A stretch of DNA of 27,729 nt from DASYRX01 sp035253645. GTDB taxonomy: Bacteria > Gemmatimonadota > Gemmatimonadetes > Gemmatimonadales > Gemmatimonadaceae. Below, piece by piece: positions 1 through 7,627 of this stretch; the stretch's first letter is position 1, and every line of letters starts with the position of its first letter. Location of the stretch: the NCBI GenBank assembly GCA_035253645.1, contig DATFBW010000134.1, positions 1 through 27,729 on the forward strand, given 5' to 3'. Under the pieces are notes generated by a model, which was given only the letters and a program-made list of their open reading frames with translations, was not told where the DNA came from and did not search any database. Both the position numbers and the translations under genes were made by a program.

Positions 1-972
1 GTCTACGACGCGGGGGTCACCGCCTTGCGCGGCGATAATCTCCTGGAACTTCGTGGCGGCGCTGCCGGAAGACACCGCGCGCTCGAGGCGGCGCCACGCG
101 TCGTCGCGTGATGTCGCCACACCGGCGAGCAGCAACATCTCCGCACCTAACGCGAACGTGACGCGCGTGAGGTCCGGCGGACCCTCGCCGTGAAGGGTCT
201 GGATCGCTTCCTCGACCTCGATCGCGTTGCCGCATGCGCGGCCCAGGGGCCGGTCCATCGCCGTAACCAGCGCCACCACAGGACAGCCCCGCTCCTCACC
301 TAACGCGATCATACTGGCGGCCAGGTCGAGCCCACGTGTCACATCCGGGAGGAAAGCTCCGCTCCCGCGTTTGATATCGAGCACCAGGCCGGTCAGGCCT
401 TCAGCGAGCTTCTTGCTCATGATGCTCGCTGTGATCAGAGGGATGCTCTCGATGGTCGCCGTGGCGTCGCGCAAAGCATACATACGGCGGTCCGCCGGTG
501 CGATCTCCGTGGTCTGGCCGATGAGCACACAACCGATTTTCTGCAGCTGCGCGCGAGCCTCACCTAACGAGAGATCGGTGCGGAAGCCGCGGATCGCTTC
601 CAGCTTGTCCAGCGTCCCCCCCGTATGCCCCAGCGCCCGGCCGGACATCATTGGAACTCCGACGCCGAGCGACGCGATCAGCGGGGCCAAGACGAGCGAG
701 GTTTTGTCTCCCACACCGCCCGTCGAGTGCTTGTCGACCCGTGCGCCATTCAGACCGTCCACGTTCAACGTGTGGCCGCTCGCGATCATCGCGTCCGTCA
801 ATGCGCGCGTCTCTTCGCCATCGAGGCCGCGCCAGTAGATCGCCATGAGCAGCGCCGCCATTTGGTAATCCGGCACCTCGCCGCTGCCATAGTCACGCGC
901 CAGAGCGCGCCACTCGTCGGCGTCGATGCGTCCGCCATCACGCTTCCGCTCAATCAGCCGGCGTGCGAGCAT
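1..972 (-). CDS. deoA: Thymidine / pyrimidine-nucleoside phosphorylase, C-terminus beyond left edge
   Basis: Phosphorolysis of thymidine (and possibly uridine) to base plus (deoxy)ribose-1-phosphate in cytoplasmic pyrimidine salvage. The reverse-strand frame stays open to base 1, giving 324 codons of a family that is usually about 430-440 residues, so the last quarter is missing. Seen: N-terminal helical start MLARRLIERKRDGG, then VPDYQMAALLMAIYWRG (res 33-49), the phosphate-binding KHSTGGVGDK (81-90), and the glycine-rich SGRALGHTGGTLDKLE (110-125). I chose the ATG at 970-972; an in-frame GTG at 979-981 would add three residues, and neither has a strong ribosome-binding site. It is divergent from the TPR gene at 1036. 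Whether it is thymidine-specific (DeoA) or broad (Pdp) cannot be told from sequence alone. Confidence 0.93.
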   Translation of the reverse strand, partial: MLARRLIERKRDGGRIDADEWRALARDYGSGEVPDYQMAALLMAIYWRGLDGEETRALTDAMIASGHTLNVDGLNGARVDKHSTGGVGDKTSLVLAPLIASLGVGVPMMSGRALGHTGGTLDKLEAIRGFRTDLSLGEARAQLQKIGCVLIGQTTEIAPADRRMYALRDATATIESIPLITASIMSKKLAEGLTGLVLDIKRGSGAFLPDVTRGLDLAASMIALGEERGCPVVALVTAMDRPLGRACGNAIEVEEAIQTLHGEGPPDLTRVTFALGAEMLLLAGVATSRDDAWRRLERAVSSGSAATKFQEIIAAQGGDPRVVD

Positions 973-1035
973 TCGAGGCACTGGCGGGTATTTATCTGCC
1001 TGAACGACACAAATCGAAAAACCGGAGCATGGCGC

Positions 1036-1809
1036 ATGAAACTGATCCGTCAGACGCTGATCGCAAGCACGTTGTCGGTTGTCTTCGCTGCGGCACTCGA
1101 AGGGCAGAGTGCTGCCGAGCATATCGCGAACGGCAACCGGGAGCTTGCTGAATTCAATTCCGCCGAAGCGCTCAAGCACTTCGAAGCGGCACTCGCCGTT
1201 GACCCGACGAACGCCGAAGCCTTGGGGAAGGCGTCGCGCACCGCGGTTGATGTCGGTGAAGGCGAACAGAACCGTGCGCGACGCGACTCGTTATACCGAT
1301 TGGGCGAGCGTTATGCGCGCGCCGCTGTTGCAGCGAATGCGAACGATCCGGAAAATCACTTTCACCTCGCCCGCGCGTTAGGCAGAGCTGCCCTGGCGGT
1401 CGGGCCGCGCAGCCGCGTCAGATATGCGAAAGAGATCCGTGTTGAAGCCCTCAAGGCTCTCGAGCTGGACGCAAATCATCCGGGCGCTCTCCACGTCATG
1501 GGCATGTGGAACGCTGAGGTGATGCGGTTGAACGGTGTCGAGCGCTTTTTTGCGAAGAACGTGCTGGGTGGCGGGATTCTCGGGACAGCGAACTGGAAGG
1601 ATGCGATCTCATACATGGAGAAAGCGGTCGCCGTCGATCCCGAGCGGCTCACGCATCGTCTCGACCTCGCCAAGATCTACATCGACGTGAAGGACAAGGA
1701 AAAAGCCCGCGTTCAGCTGGAGTATATCCTGGCTGCAGAGAAACAAACGGACGTGAACGATCCGGTTTACAAGCGCGAGGCCAAGGAGGCGCTTGCAAAA
1801 TTGAAGTAG
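1036..1809 (+). CDS. Secreted TPR-repeat protein
   Basis: Predicted 257-residue exported protein. The N-terminus MKLIRQTLIASTLSVVF is a typical Sec signal peptide, with likely cleavage near AALEGQSAA (about res 20-26). The mature part is built of helical TPR-like repeats, for example 'AEFNSAEALKHFEAALAVDP' and 'WKDAISYMEKAVAVDPE', with a further repeat near the C-terminus. The middle section ('EVMRLNGVERFFAKNVLGGG') resembles the TPR arrangement of RMDN-like proteins, but I would not name a function. The open frame extends far upstream over the antisense of the phosphorylase gene; the ATG at 1036 is preferred because it begins the signal peptide and has GGAG at 1024-1027. It probably acts as a periplasmic or envelope scaffold (inference). 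Confidence 0.8.
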   Translation: MKLIRQTLIASTLSVVFAAALEGQSAAEHIANGNRELAEFNSAEALKHFEAALAVDPTNAEALGKASRTAVDVGEGEQNRARRDSLYRLGERYARAAVAANANDPENHFHLARALGRAALAVGPRSRVRYAKEIRVEALKALELDANHPGALHVMGMWNAEVMRLNGVERFFAKNVLGGGILGTANWKDAISYMEKAVAVDPERLTHRLDLAKIYIDVKDKEKARVQLEYILAAEKQTDVNDPVYKREAKEALAKLK

Positions 1810-1834
1810 CGCTCGGGGCTGCCGGATCACATTT

Positions 1835-1850
1835 TGTGATATGCATCACG
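1835..1850. promoter_or_regulatory. CRP/FNR-like operator
   Basis: TGTGA-N6-TCACG, close to the CRP-family consensus TGTGA-N6-TCACA, lies about 35-50 bp upstream of the response regulator start. It overlaps a second small inverted repeat, TCACA/TGTGA. The position fits control of the response regulator gene; this is inference from the motif only. Confidence 0.4.
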
Positions 1851-1873
1851 CCGCCAAACCTTTGGCGGCGTGA
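1846..1873. terminator. 13-bp hairpin between TPR gene and response regulator
   Basis: A perfect 13-bp inverted repeat (1846-1858 with 1861-1873, two-base centre) containing CACGCCGCCAAA and its complement. There is no T-run after it on either strand, so it is either a weak terminator or attenuator or a protein site. It covers the upstream GTG start option of the response regulator (1870). Confidence 0.45.
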
Positions 1874-1884
1874 GCTTCAAAGAG

Positions 1885-2283
1885 ATGACCGTGCCAGCGC
1901 CCGAAATCCAGAGACGGATTCTCATTGTCGAGGACAATGAGGACAACCGGATCGTGTATTCCACGATGCTCCGGCACTTCGGCTTTGCGGTCGACGAGGC
2001 GGAGAATGGCGCAGAAGGGATTCTCAAGGCGCGCACCAAGCGGCCTGATCTCATTCTGATGGACATCGCGATTCCGCTCGTCGATGGGTGGGAAGCCGTG
2101 CAGCGCCTGAAGAAGGATCCGACGACATCGCACATTCCGATCGTTGCGCTCACCGCCCACGCGATGCCCGCCGATCGCGAGCGGGCTATGCAGGTCGGGT
2201 GTGACGGATACCTCGCCAAACCCTGTGAGCCCCGTGCTGTCGTCGAAGAAGTGAAGCGGATACTGGGAAGCGCTGCCGCTTAG
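1885..2283 (+). CDS. Single-domain response regulator (CheY/DivK-like receiver)
   Basis: Stand-alone phosphoacceptor domain of a two-component system, 132 residues from the ATG at 1885. All receiver landmarks are visible: acidic pair E16-D17 in ILIVEDNEDN, phosphoacceptor D60 in LILMDIAIP, T90 in VALTAHA, and K112 in YLAKPCEP. No output domain follows, so it must signal through protein contact. An in-frame GTG at 1870 would add five residues but lies in the stem of the 1846-1873 hairpin; the ATG has AAAGAG just ahead. The next gene (GAF protein, same strand, about 120 bp on) may be a partner, but no histidine kinase is in view. Confidence 0.92.
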   Translation: MTVPAPEIQRRILIVEDNEDNRIVYSTMLRHFGFAVDEAENGAEGILKARTKRPDLILMDIAIPLVDGWEAVQRLKKDPTTSHIPIVALTAHAMPADRERAMQVGCDGYLAKPCEPRAVVEEVKRILGSAAA

Positions 2284-2404
2284 AGACGCCACAAAGCGTT
2301 GCCCTCGTAGGTCTTCCGCCGTCTTTAGGCTTGCGGGGTTCGGTCTATCCCGTCTCGCCGTCGGTGCTTGGACGCCGGTGAGTCCCCAACCGACGCACGG
2401 GCTT

Positions 2405-3220
2405 ATGGAAAACCTGTCTCACTCCTGGATCGGCGCTGAAAGTCCTTCCGGTTCGAACGGCGACGAGCTTCAACAGCTACGCGCTCAGGTCGACAGTCTA
2501 ACGCGCGAACGGGATCAGCTGCTCGCGTGCGTCGACATCCTCAAAGAGATCTCGTCGACGTTGCATTTCTCTGAAATCATGCAGCGCATCGCGCGCAAAC
2601 TCGGCGACATGTTTGGGCTCGATCGCTCGTCCATCTTCCTGGCTGGAGACGGAGGAGCCCAGGTTCGGCTCGTCGCGACGTACGAAGATCCGTCGCTGCG
2701 CAATTTGATCGTCGATCTCGATCGCTATCCTGAGCTCAAGCAGGCTTTTGAATCTGGGGAGACGGTGTTCATCCCCGATGCCGTGAACGATCCGATGCTT
2801 TCGCAAGTGCGTGAGAACCTCGACCTGCGCAACGTGCGTTCGATCGTCGTCGTGCCGATTCGCTGGAGGACGAGTGTGATTGGCGCGATCTTCCTGCGCA
2901 CAGAGCGCGGCGCCGTGCCATTCGCCGAGAGCGATGTGGAGTTCTGTCAGGTAGTCGCGGGGCTGGCAGCGACCGCTTTACGCAATGCCCACCGCTTCGA
3001 ATCGTTGCAGCGCGAAAACGGGGATCGGATTGCGCGCGAGCGCCGGGCTGAGCTCGAGCGGATCGCGATGATGGCCTTCCTCCGGCGCCTCTTTGATCGT
3101 TATGCAAGGAGCGACGATCATGTGTGGGCGGAGACGCTTTTGCCCAGAGCGTCCGATGAGGAGCTTGATCGGCTTGTTTCGGTTACGATGAAGGTGGTGG
3201 AGGAGGAGGCGGCTGGCTGA
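2405..3220 (+). CDS. GAF-domain sensor protein without output domain
   Basis: A 271-residue soluble protein. A short N-terminal stretch 'LQQLRAQVDSLTRERDQLLA' predicts a coiled coil (dimerisation), followed by a GAF domain from roughly residue 45 to 200 (DRSSIFLAGD, the VRSIVVVPIRWR strand, IGAIFLRTE, and FCQVVAGLAATALRNA as last helix). The C-terminus is a charged helix with no kinase, cyclase or HTH domain. GAF domains bind small ligands or mediate dimer signalling; the ligand here is unknown. Start options are GTG 2378 and ATG 2405; I prefer the ATG. It follows the single-domain response regulator in the same direction and could sense for it (inference). Confidence 0.85.
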   Translation: MENLSHSWIGAESPSGSNGDELQQLRAQVDSLTRERDQLLACVDILKEISSTLHFSEIMQRIARKLGDMFGLDRSSIFLAGDGGAQVRLVATYEDPSLRNLIVDLDRYPELKQAFESGETVFIPDAVNDPMLSQVRENLDLRNVRSIVVVPIRWRTSVIGAIFLRTERGAVPFAESDVEFCQVVAGLAATALRNAHRFESLQRENGDRIARERRAELERIAMMAFLRRLFDRYARSDDHVWAETLLPRASDEELDRLVSVTMKVVEEEAAG

Positions 3221-3222
3221 GA

Positions 3223-3257
3223 TCTGAGGTCTGAGGTCTGAGGTCTGAGGTCTGAGC
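3223..3257 (+). repeat. Heptamer array TCTGAGG, five units
   Basis: Five tandem 7-bp units (3223, 3230, 3237, 3244, 3251; last ends in C), beginning three bases after the GAF gene stop and reaching the stop codon of the reverse-strand four-helix-bundle gene. The reverse complement of the same unit forms the array at 3744-3771, so the two arrays bracket that gene. Confidence 0.95.
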
Positions 3258-3646
3258 TATCGAAGCGGAGCGATGCGACGCATAAGCGTCGTCAACATAC
3301 GCCCCACCTCGTCGAGGAGCCCTGCGGCGACAGCGAGATCCTGACTGGCCAGGTATTCCAACCGATGCGCGAGTACGAAGTGCGTGTCTAGCTCTCGAGC
3401 AGAGCCGCGAGCTATTGATAAGAACCGCCCGTAATCTCGCGGCTGATTGCGACCTTTGCCCTCAGCAATGTTCGCAGCAATAGAAACCGCTGCAACCCGC
3501 ATTTGTTGAGCAAGTCCGAAGCGCTCCGCGGCGGGTAGCGCATGCGCCAAGCGATAAGTCTCGAAGGCTAGATCAATGGATTTCTGCCACACGATTAATT
3601 CGTGATGGCTATTTGATCGTATTGGTTTCTGCGGCGTCCGGTTCAT
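3257..3646 (-). CDS. Four helix bundle protein (S23/IVP family)
   Basis: A 129-residue protein matching the four-helix-bundle family first noticed as ORFs inside 23S rRNA intervening sequences. Family hallmarks seen: 'ELIVWQKSIDLAFETYRLAH' at the N-terminus, 'ERFGLAQQMRVAAVSIAANI' followed by AEGKGRNQP, FLSIARGSARELDTHFVLA, and a final helix ending MRRIAPLR. The start ATG is at 3644-3646. Molecular function in the family is poorly known. The gene is antisense to its neighbours, looks lower in G+C than they do, contains no copy of the window-wide CCTAACG motif, and is bracketed by inverted heptamer arrays. Together these suggest a recently inserted cassette (inference). Confidence 0.9.
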   Translation of the reverse strand: MNRTPQKPIRSNSHHELIVWQKSIDLAFETYRLAHALPAAERFGLAQQMRVAAVSIAANIAEGKGRNQPRDYGRFLSIARGSARELDTHFVLAHRLEYLASQDLAVAAGLLDEVGRMLTTLMRRIAPLR

Positions 3647-3729
3647 GGCAAGATGGTAGCGCCATCACAGGCCATCGTGGCATCGTTTCGTTGCCACTTC
3701 CATCCTCGGATTCCAACGCCTCGCGAGCC

Positions 3730-5784
3730 GTGTCAGCGCAAGCTCAGACCTCAGACCTCAGACCTCAGACCTCCCCGGACAAACGCGCTCTAGAGCTCCG
3801 GCGCATCCTGGAGCAGGCCTCCTACGACTACTTCGTCCTCGATCGCCCAACGATCTCGGACGCCGAGTACGACAGACTTTTTCACGAGCTCAAAGAGCTC
3901 GAGCGCGAACACCCCGAGCTGCGCACCCCCGATTCGCCAACGCAGCGCATCGGCGCGGCGCCGGTCACCACGCTGCCTAAGTATCAACATGCGGTCGCGA
4001 TGCTCTCACTCGGCAATGCGTTCAATGATGAGGAGCTGGTGGACTGGGAAGACCGGCTCGTGCGCATCGCCGGTGATGAGATCCGCGCCGCAGGTTATTG
4101 CGCGGAGCTCAAGATCGACGGGACGGCGGTCAGCCTAACGTACGACGACGGGGTGCTGGTTCGGGGGACGACACGCGGAAACGGAATGGTGGGCGAAGAC
4201 GTGACGCCCAACATCCGCACGGTGCGTGACGTGCCGCTGCGGCTGCGCGGAAGTCGTATCCCCAAGCTCATGGAGGTACGCGGAGAGATTTACTACCCGT
4301 TCGACCTCTTCGAGAAAATGAACGAGGAGCGGGTGCAGGCCGGACTTCCGGTCTACGCCAACCCGCGCAACACGGCAGCGGGCAGTTTACGGCAACTCGA
4401 CCCGGCCATGACGGCCAAGCGCCCACTCCGCTTTTTCGGCTACTCCGTCGTTGCCCCGTTAGGTGAGCGCCTCCCCTTCAAGACGCAAACAGAGCTGCTG
4501 GAGGGACTGCGGGAATGGGGAGTACCGGTCGCACCTCACCACGCGCATTGTGCCACGTTAGGTGACGTCATCGCCTGGGCGCATCGGCTCGAAACCACCA
4601 TCCGCCCGACGCTCAATTTCGCCATCGACGGCGGCGTCGTTAAAGTCGATCCCGTTGCCCTCCAGGAAGACCTCGGCGTCGTGGGCGGACGGGAGCCGCG
4701 TTGGTCGATCGCGCGAAAGTTCGCGCCAGATATCGCTGAAACGCGTCTGCTGGAGATTCGCGTGAACACAGGGCGCACGGGCGTCTTGACGCCGTACGCC
4801 GTCCTGGAGCCGGTCGAAATCGGCGGCGTCACGGTCACAAACGCGACGCTGCATAACGAGGATCTCATCAAACACAAAGACCTGCGCGAAGGCGACATGG
4901 TCCTGGTGAAGCGCGCGGGAGAAGTCATTCCACAAATCATCAGCCCCGTCCCTGAAAAACGCACCGGCACCGAACGCGTATGGGAAATGCCGAAGGTGTG
5001 TCCAAGGTGTGGCACCCCTGTTCTGCGCGAGGAAGAAGACGCGGGGGTGTACTGCCCTAACGCGAGTTGTCCCGGCCGTCAGGTGGAAGGCCTTGTCCAC
5101 TTTGCGAGCCGCGGGGCGATGGACATCCGCGGCCTCTCGTATCAACGCATCATCCAACTCGTAGAAGCCGGCTTGGTGCGCGACGCCGCGGACCTTTACA
5201 GCCTTACCGTCGAATCGCTGGTCCGCCTCGAGCGCTTCGCCGATAAGAGCGCGCTGCAGCTCGTTGACGCAATTCAAGCTTCGAAACAGCAACCCCTGTC
5301 GCGGCTGCTCTTCGCGCTCGGCATCCGTCATGTCGGCGCCACCGTCGCCGAGCTGCTCGCGAACGAATTTGGCTCACTCGACGCGCTGATGGCGGCCTCG
5401 CAGGATGAGGTGGGTCGGCTGCACGGAGTCGGGGATCAGATCGCCGGAGCCGTCGTGCGCTATTTCGCCGACCCCACGACCGTCGATCTCATCGAACGCC
5501 TCCGCGCGGCGGGCGTGAGCTTCGAGCAGCCCAGGCGTGGGGGTGTCAGTGGGGGTGCCCTGAAAGGCCTCACGGTCGTCATTACGGGCACACTTCCGAC
5601 TCTTAGCCGCGCTGAAGCAAAGAGACGTTTGGAAGACAGTGGGGCGCGCGTCACAGACTCAGTCTCGCGCAGCACTAGTTTCTTGCTTGCCGGTGAAGCG
5701 GCGGGGAGTAAGCTGGAAAAAGCGCGACAACTCGGCGTCGAAGTGATCGATGAAGCCGAGTTATTCCGACGGATCGAACGTTAG
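3730..5784 (+). CDS. ligA: NAD-dependent DNA ligase
   Basis: Seals nicks during replication and repair using NAD+. From the GTG at 3730 it is 684 residues (family about 670). Domain order seen: Ia domain with YDYFVLDRPTISDAEYDRLF, the adenylation domain with catalytic Lys128 in AELKIDG (codon 4111), OB fold (TGRTGVLTPYAVLEPV), a Cys4 zinc finger (CPRC, then CPNASC, 5000-5080), helix-hairpin-helix repeats (LLFALGIRHVGATVAELLA, GRLHGVGDQIAGAVVRYF) and a C-terminal BRCT domain (GLTVVITGTLPTLSRAEAK). The start is uncertain: no ATG/GTG/TTG occurs between the heptamer array at 3744-3771 and the conserved region, so any start (GTG 3730, TTG 3691 or ATG 3613) makes the array coding, as 'QTSDLRPQTS'. 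GTG 3730 gives the closest length. Confidence 0.95.
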   Translation: MSAQAQTSDLRPQTSPDKRALELRRILEQASYDYFVLDRPTISDAEYDRLFHELKELEREHPELRTPDSPTQRIGAAPVTTLPKYQHAVAMLSLGNAFNDEELVDWEDRLVRIAGDEIRAAGYCAELKIDGTAVSLTYDDGVLVRGTTRGNGMVGEDVTPNIRTVRDVPLRLRGSRIPKLMEVRGEIYYPFDLFEKMNEERVQAGLPVYANPRNTAAGSLRQLDPAMTAKRPLRFFGYSVVAPLGERLPFKTQTELLEGLREWGVPVAPHHAHCATLGDVIAWAHRLETTIRPTLNFAIDGGVVKVDPVALQEDLGVVGGREPRWSIARKFAPDIAETRLLEIRVNTGRTGVLTPYAVLEPVEIGGVTVTNATLHNEDLIKHKDLREGDMVLVKRAGEVIPQIISPVPEKRTGTERVWEMPKVCPRCGTPVLREEEDAGVYCPNASCPGRQVEGLVHFASRGAMDIRGLSYQRIIQLVEAGLVRDAADLYSLTVESLVRLERFADKSALQLVDAIQASKQQPLSRLLFALGIRHVGATVAELLANEFGSLDALMAASQDEVGRLHGVGDQIAGAVVRYFADPTTVDLIERLRAAGVSFEQPRRGGVSGGALKGLTVVITGTLPTLSRAEAKRRLEDSGARVTDSVSRSTSFLLAGEAAGSKLEKARQLGVEVIDEAELFRRIER
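3744..3771 (+). repeat. Heptamer array TCAGACC, four units, inside the ligA 5' end
   Basis: Four exact 7-bp units (3744, 3751, 3758, 3765), the reverse complement of the array at 3223-3257. Seven is not a multiple of three, so gain or loss of a unit would shift the ligA frame if translation starts upstream. Confidence 0.95.
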
Positions 5785-5798
5785 CATCGAGGCGCATC

Positions 5799-6365
5799 AT
5801 GGCATCGCTCGACTTTGCCGCTCACGGGCTCGCGGCATTTCCTAGGCAGTCGCTCACGGCGTTACGACGTGCGCTGCTCCGGGATCATGGTCCCGAAGCG
5901 GCGGGGGCGCTGCAGGAAGCCGGTTACGCTGGTGGTGAGACTGTGTATACCGCATTCACCGCGTGGCTTGCGGAGCGCACCGATATCGATGCCGAGCAGC
6001 TCGATGTCGAAGCCTTTCAGCATCGCGCGTCTGAATTCTTCAGCGAGTTTGGATGGGGGACGCTGAGCGTCGGTTCGATCGATGACGCCGTTGCGACGCT
6101 CGATGCGACGGATTGGTGGGAGGGCGATGGCGACGAGCAGCTGGACTCGCCCGGTTGCCACCTAACGACGGGACTCTTCGCCGACCTCTTCGGCCGGCTG
6201 GCGGGGACGCAAGTCGCCGTGCTGGAAGTCGAGTGCCGCTCGATGGGACATGAGCACTGCCGTTTCCTGGTCGGGAGCCCTGAAGTCCTCGAATTCGTGT
6301 ACGAGGATATGGCTGAAGGGGCCTCGTACAACGACGCAGTAGCGGCAGCCGCGCGTAGCACTTAG
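5799..6365 (+). CDS. V4R (4-vinyl reductase type) domain protein
   Basis: A 188-residue soluble protein, 14 bp downstream of ligA. The C-terminal half carries the V4R signature: C120 in SPGCHLTTGLFADLFGRLAG, then VAVLEVECRSMGHEHCRFLVG with C146 and C154, a Cys/His set that in V4R domains binds a metal or small ligand. The N-terminal half (res 1-110) is alpha-helical and similar to the region preceding V4R in related proteins. V4R domains occur as ligand sensors (XylR/DmpR type) and in bacteriochlorophyll synthesis; this one has no attached output domain, so sensing of a small molecule is only a guess. ATG 5799 has GAGG a few bases upstream. Confidence 0.8.
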   Translation: MASLDFAAHGLAAFPRQSLTALRRALLRDHGPEAAGALQEAGYAGGETVYTAFTAWLAERTDIDAEQLDVEAFQHRASEFFSEFGWGTLSVGSIDDAVATLDATDWWEGDGDEQLDSPGCHLTTGLFADLFGRLAGTQVAVLEVECRSMGHEHCRFLVGSPEVLEFVYEDMAEGASYNDAVAAAARST

Positions 6366-6436
6366 CTGTCAACCGTCGGCTTGCTGCTGACAGCGGACAG
6401 CTCCCCTAAGACCTAACGACTAAAGACTAAGAGCTA
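6364..6436. repeat. Convergent intergenic region with hairpin and CTAA-spaced heptamers
   Basis: Between convergent V4R and phosphoribosyltransferase genes. AGCTGTC at 6364-6370 pairs with GACAGCT at 6396-6402, a possible bidirectional terminator stem. CTAA then recurs at exactly 7-bp spacing (6406, 6413, 6420, 6427); the last copy contains the phosphoribosyltransferase stop codon and the second overlaps a CCTAACG motif (6412-6418). Confidence 0.7.
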
Positions 6437-6945
6437 GAATCAGCATATTTTGGGTTCGGCTGCAGCTCGCCGTTAACCAGCACTTCCCGATCCCAGGGCA
6501 GCACAATCACGCTTTCAGTTTCCAGCGCGTAAAAATCCGGTTCGTGCGTCCCGGTCTTGAACGATACCGCTGTGCGCACCTCGCGTGCCCCAGCGTTCAC
6601 AGCCGCGGCGACAGCCAGGCGCAGTGTATCGCCGGACTCGCACGTTTCGTCGACAACGAGAACGCGTTGATCGCGGACTTCTTGCGGTGCTCTGCCTAAC
6701 ACGGCGGGCGTCGCGCGCACGTGTTGTGCGCGGTAGCGTCGGCTGACAATGATCGAATAAAACTCGCGATCGAGGATCGCCGCGACCGTCGCGCCGGGGA
6801 TCACGCCCGCGGGCGCAATGCCGAGGACGAGATCCGGTTCGTAATTGCGCGCGACCTTTATGGCCAATGCGCGCGACAGCTCACCGAAGAGCGGCCACTC
6901 GACGATGAACATCCCTTTGCTTGGATCTATGGGAGTGCGAGGCAT
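6427..6945 (-). CDS. Phosphoribosyltransferase-domain protein
   Basis: A 172-residue type I phosphoribosyltransferase fold. The PRPP-binding loop region reads RVLVVDETCESGDTLRLAV, with SGDT where many members have TGxT. The preceding strands (DLVLGIAPAGVIPGATVAAI, REFYSIIVSRRYR) fit purine/xanthine-type transferases of the Gpt/Hpt group, so nucleobase salvage is plausible, but the substrate is not determinable here. The open frame continues upstream to 7185; ATG 6943-6945 (MPRTPIDPSKGMFIVEW) is chosen because homology-like sequence begins there and AGGT precedes it. It is divergent from the TPR gene at 7136 and convergent with the V4R gene. Confidence 0.85.
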   Translation of the reverse strand: MPRTPIDPSKGMFIVEWPLFGELSRALAIKVARNYEPDLVLGIAPAGVIPGATVAAILDREFYSIIVSRRYRAQHVRATPAVLGRAPQEVRDQRVLVVDETCESGDTLRLAVAAAVNAGAREVRTAVSFKTGTHEPDFYALETESVIVLPWDREVLVNGELQPNPKYADSSS

Positions 6946-6986
6946 TACCTGGTGCGCGGAGCGTGGAGCGAGAGCGGGCGGCGAAA

Positions 6987-7039
6987 GGTAAGATCGCACC
7001 TTACCCAACGCGAGCGAGCGGCGAGCCCAACTAAGTTGG
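6987..7039. promoter_or_regulatory. Two palindromes in a divergent promoter region
   Basis: The 190-bp space between the phosphoribosyltransferase and TPR genes holds GGTAAG (6987-6992) paired with CTTACC (7000-7005), and the 13-bp palindrome CCAACTAAGTTGG (7027-7039). Both have operator-like size. No convincing -10/-35 pair was found. Confidence 0.35.
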
Positions 7040-7135
7040 TGTGATGCTTGTCGTTGCTCGGCTCGCATCCGCACAATACTTTGCGTGCGTTCACGCACCG
7101 CCTCGCGAGAGAACTCCAATCCAGTCGTTTTTCGC

Positions 7136-7627
7136 ATGTCTTGGCTGAGCCGCTTGTTCGGCTCTCGATCCGAGAGCGAGTTCAAGCCGCAGCGCGTCGA
7201 TTATCTCAAAGAGGCCCTGCTGCTCGAGCGCCAGGGCGATTACGAGGCAGCACTCACATCGTATCGCCTCGCGCTGCGTGAAAAGCCTGACGATCATCGC
7301 GTTCTGCAGAACATGGCGATCGCGTATTCGCGAACGAACCGTCAGGACGAAGCGGCGCGGTGTTACCGCCGCGCGCTGGAGATCAAGCCGGACCTTGCCG
7401 GGGCTCACTACGGGCTCGGCTTCCTGCTGTTGAAGAAGGGAGAGACGGAACAGGGCCTTCGGCACCTCGAGGCATTTCTGGCAGCCCCTCCGCAGGGAGG
7501 CGAAGCCGCGCGCTGGGTCGAGCACGCAAAAGCTGCCCTGCAGGGCGGCGTGCAGAACGGCGGCGGAGCAGGCGGAGGAGGCGCCGCCACGCCTAACAAC
7601 GGCGCACCCGCGGAGGCCCAGCCGTAA
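7136..7627 (+). CDS. TPR-repeat protein
   Basis: A 163-residue cytoplasmic protein with about three tetratricopeptide repeats: 'LKEALLLERQGDYEAALTSY' then RLALREKPDD, followed by 'LQNMAIAYSRTNRQDEAARC' then YRRALEIKPD, followed by AHYGLGFLLLKKGETEQGLRHL. It ends in a Gly/Ala/Pro-rich low-complexity tail. TPRs mediate protein binding. The start ATG 7136 (MSWLSRLFGSRSE) is preferred over an upstream in-frame GTG at 7085. Its TAA is immediately followed by the GTG of the ParA-like gene, so the two are very likely co-translated and may interact. Confidence 0.85.
   Translation: MSWLSRLFGSRSESEFKPQRVDYLKEALLLERQGDYEAALTSYRLALREKPDDHRVLQNMAIAYSRTNRQDEAARCYRRALEIKPDLAGAHYGLGFLLLKKGETEQGLRHLEAFLAAPPQGGEAARWVEHAKAALQGGVQNGGGAGGGGAATPNNGAPAEAQP

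Noticed and set aside
625..1035. Upstream extension of the TPR open frame
   Set aside because: It is antisense to the strongly conserved phosphorylase gene; the signal peptide begins at ATG 1036.
2451..2460. GGTTCGAAC resembling a tRNA T-loop
   Set aside because: Lies inside the GAF-protein reading frame with no acceptor, D or anticodon stem around it.
3613..3615. ATG 3613 as the ligA start
   Set aside because: It adds 39 non-conserved residues, overlaps the antisense four-helix gene and makes the protein 723 residues; GTG 3730 gives a length close to the family.
3223..3771. CRISPR-like array
   Set aside because: Units are 7 bp with no spacers, and there are no cas genes.
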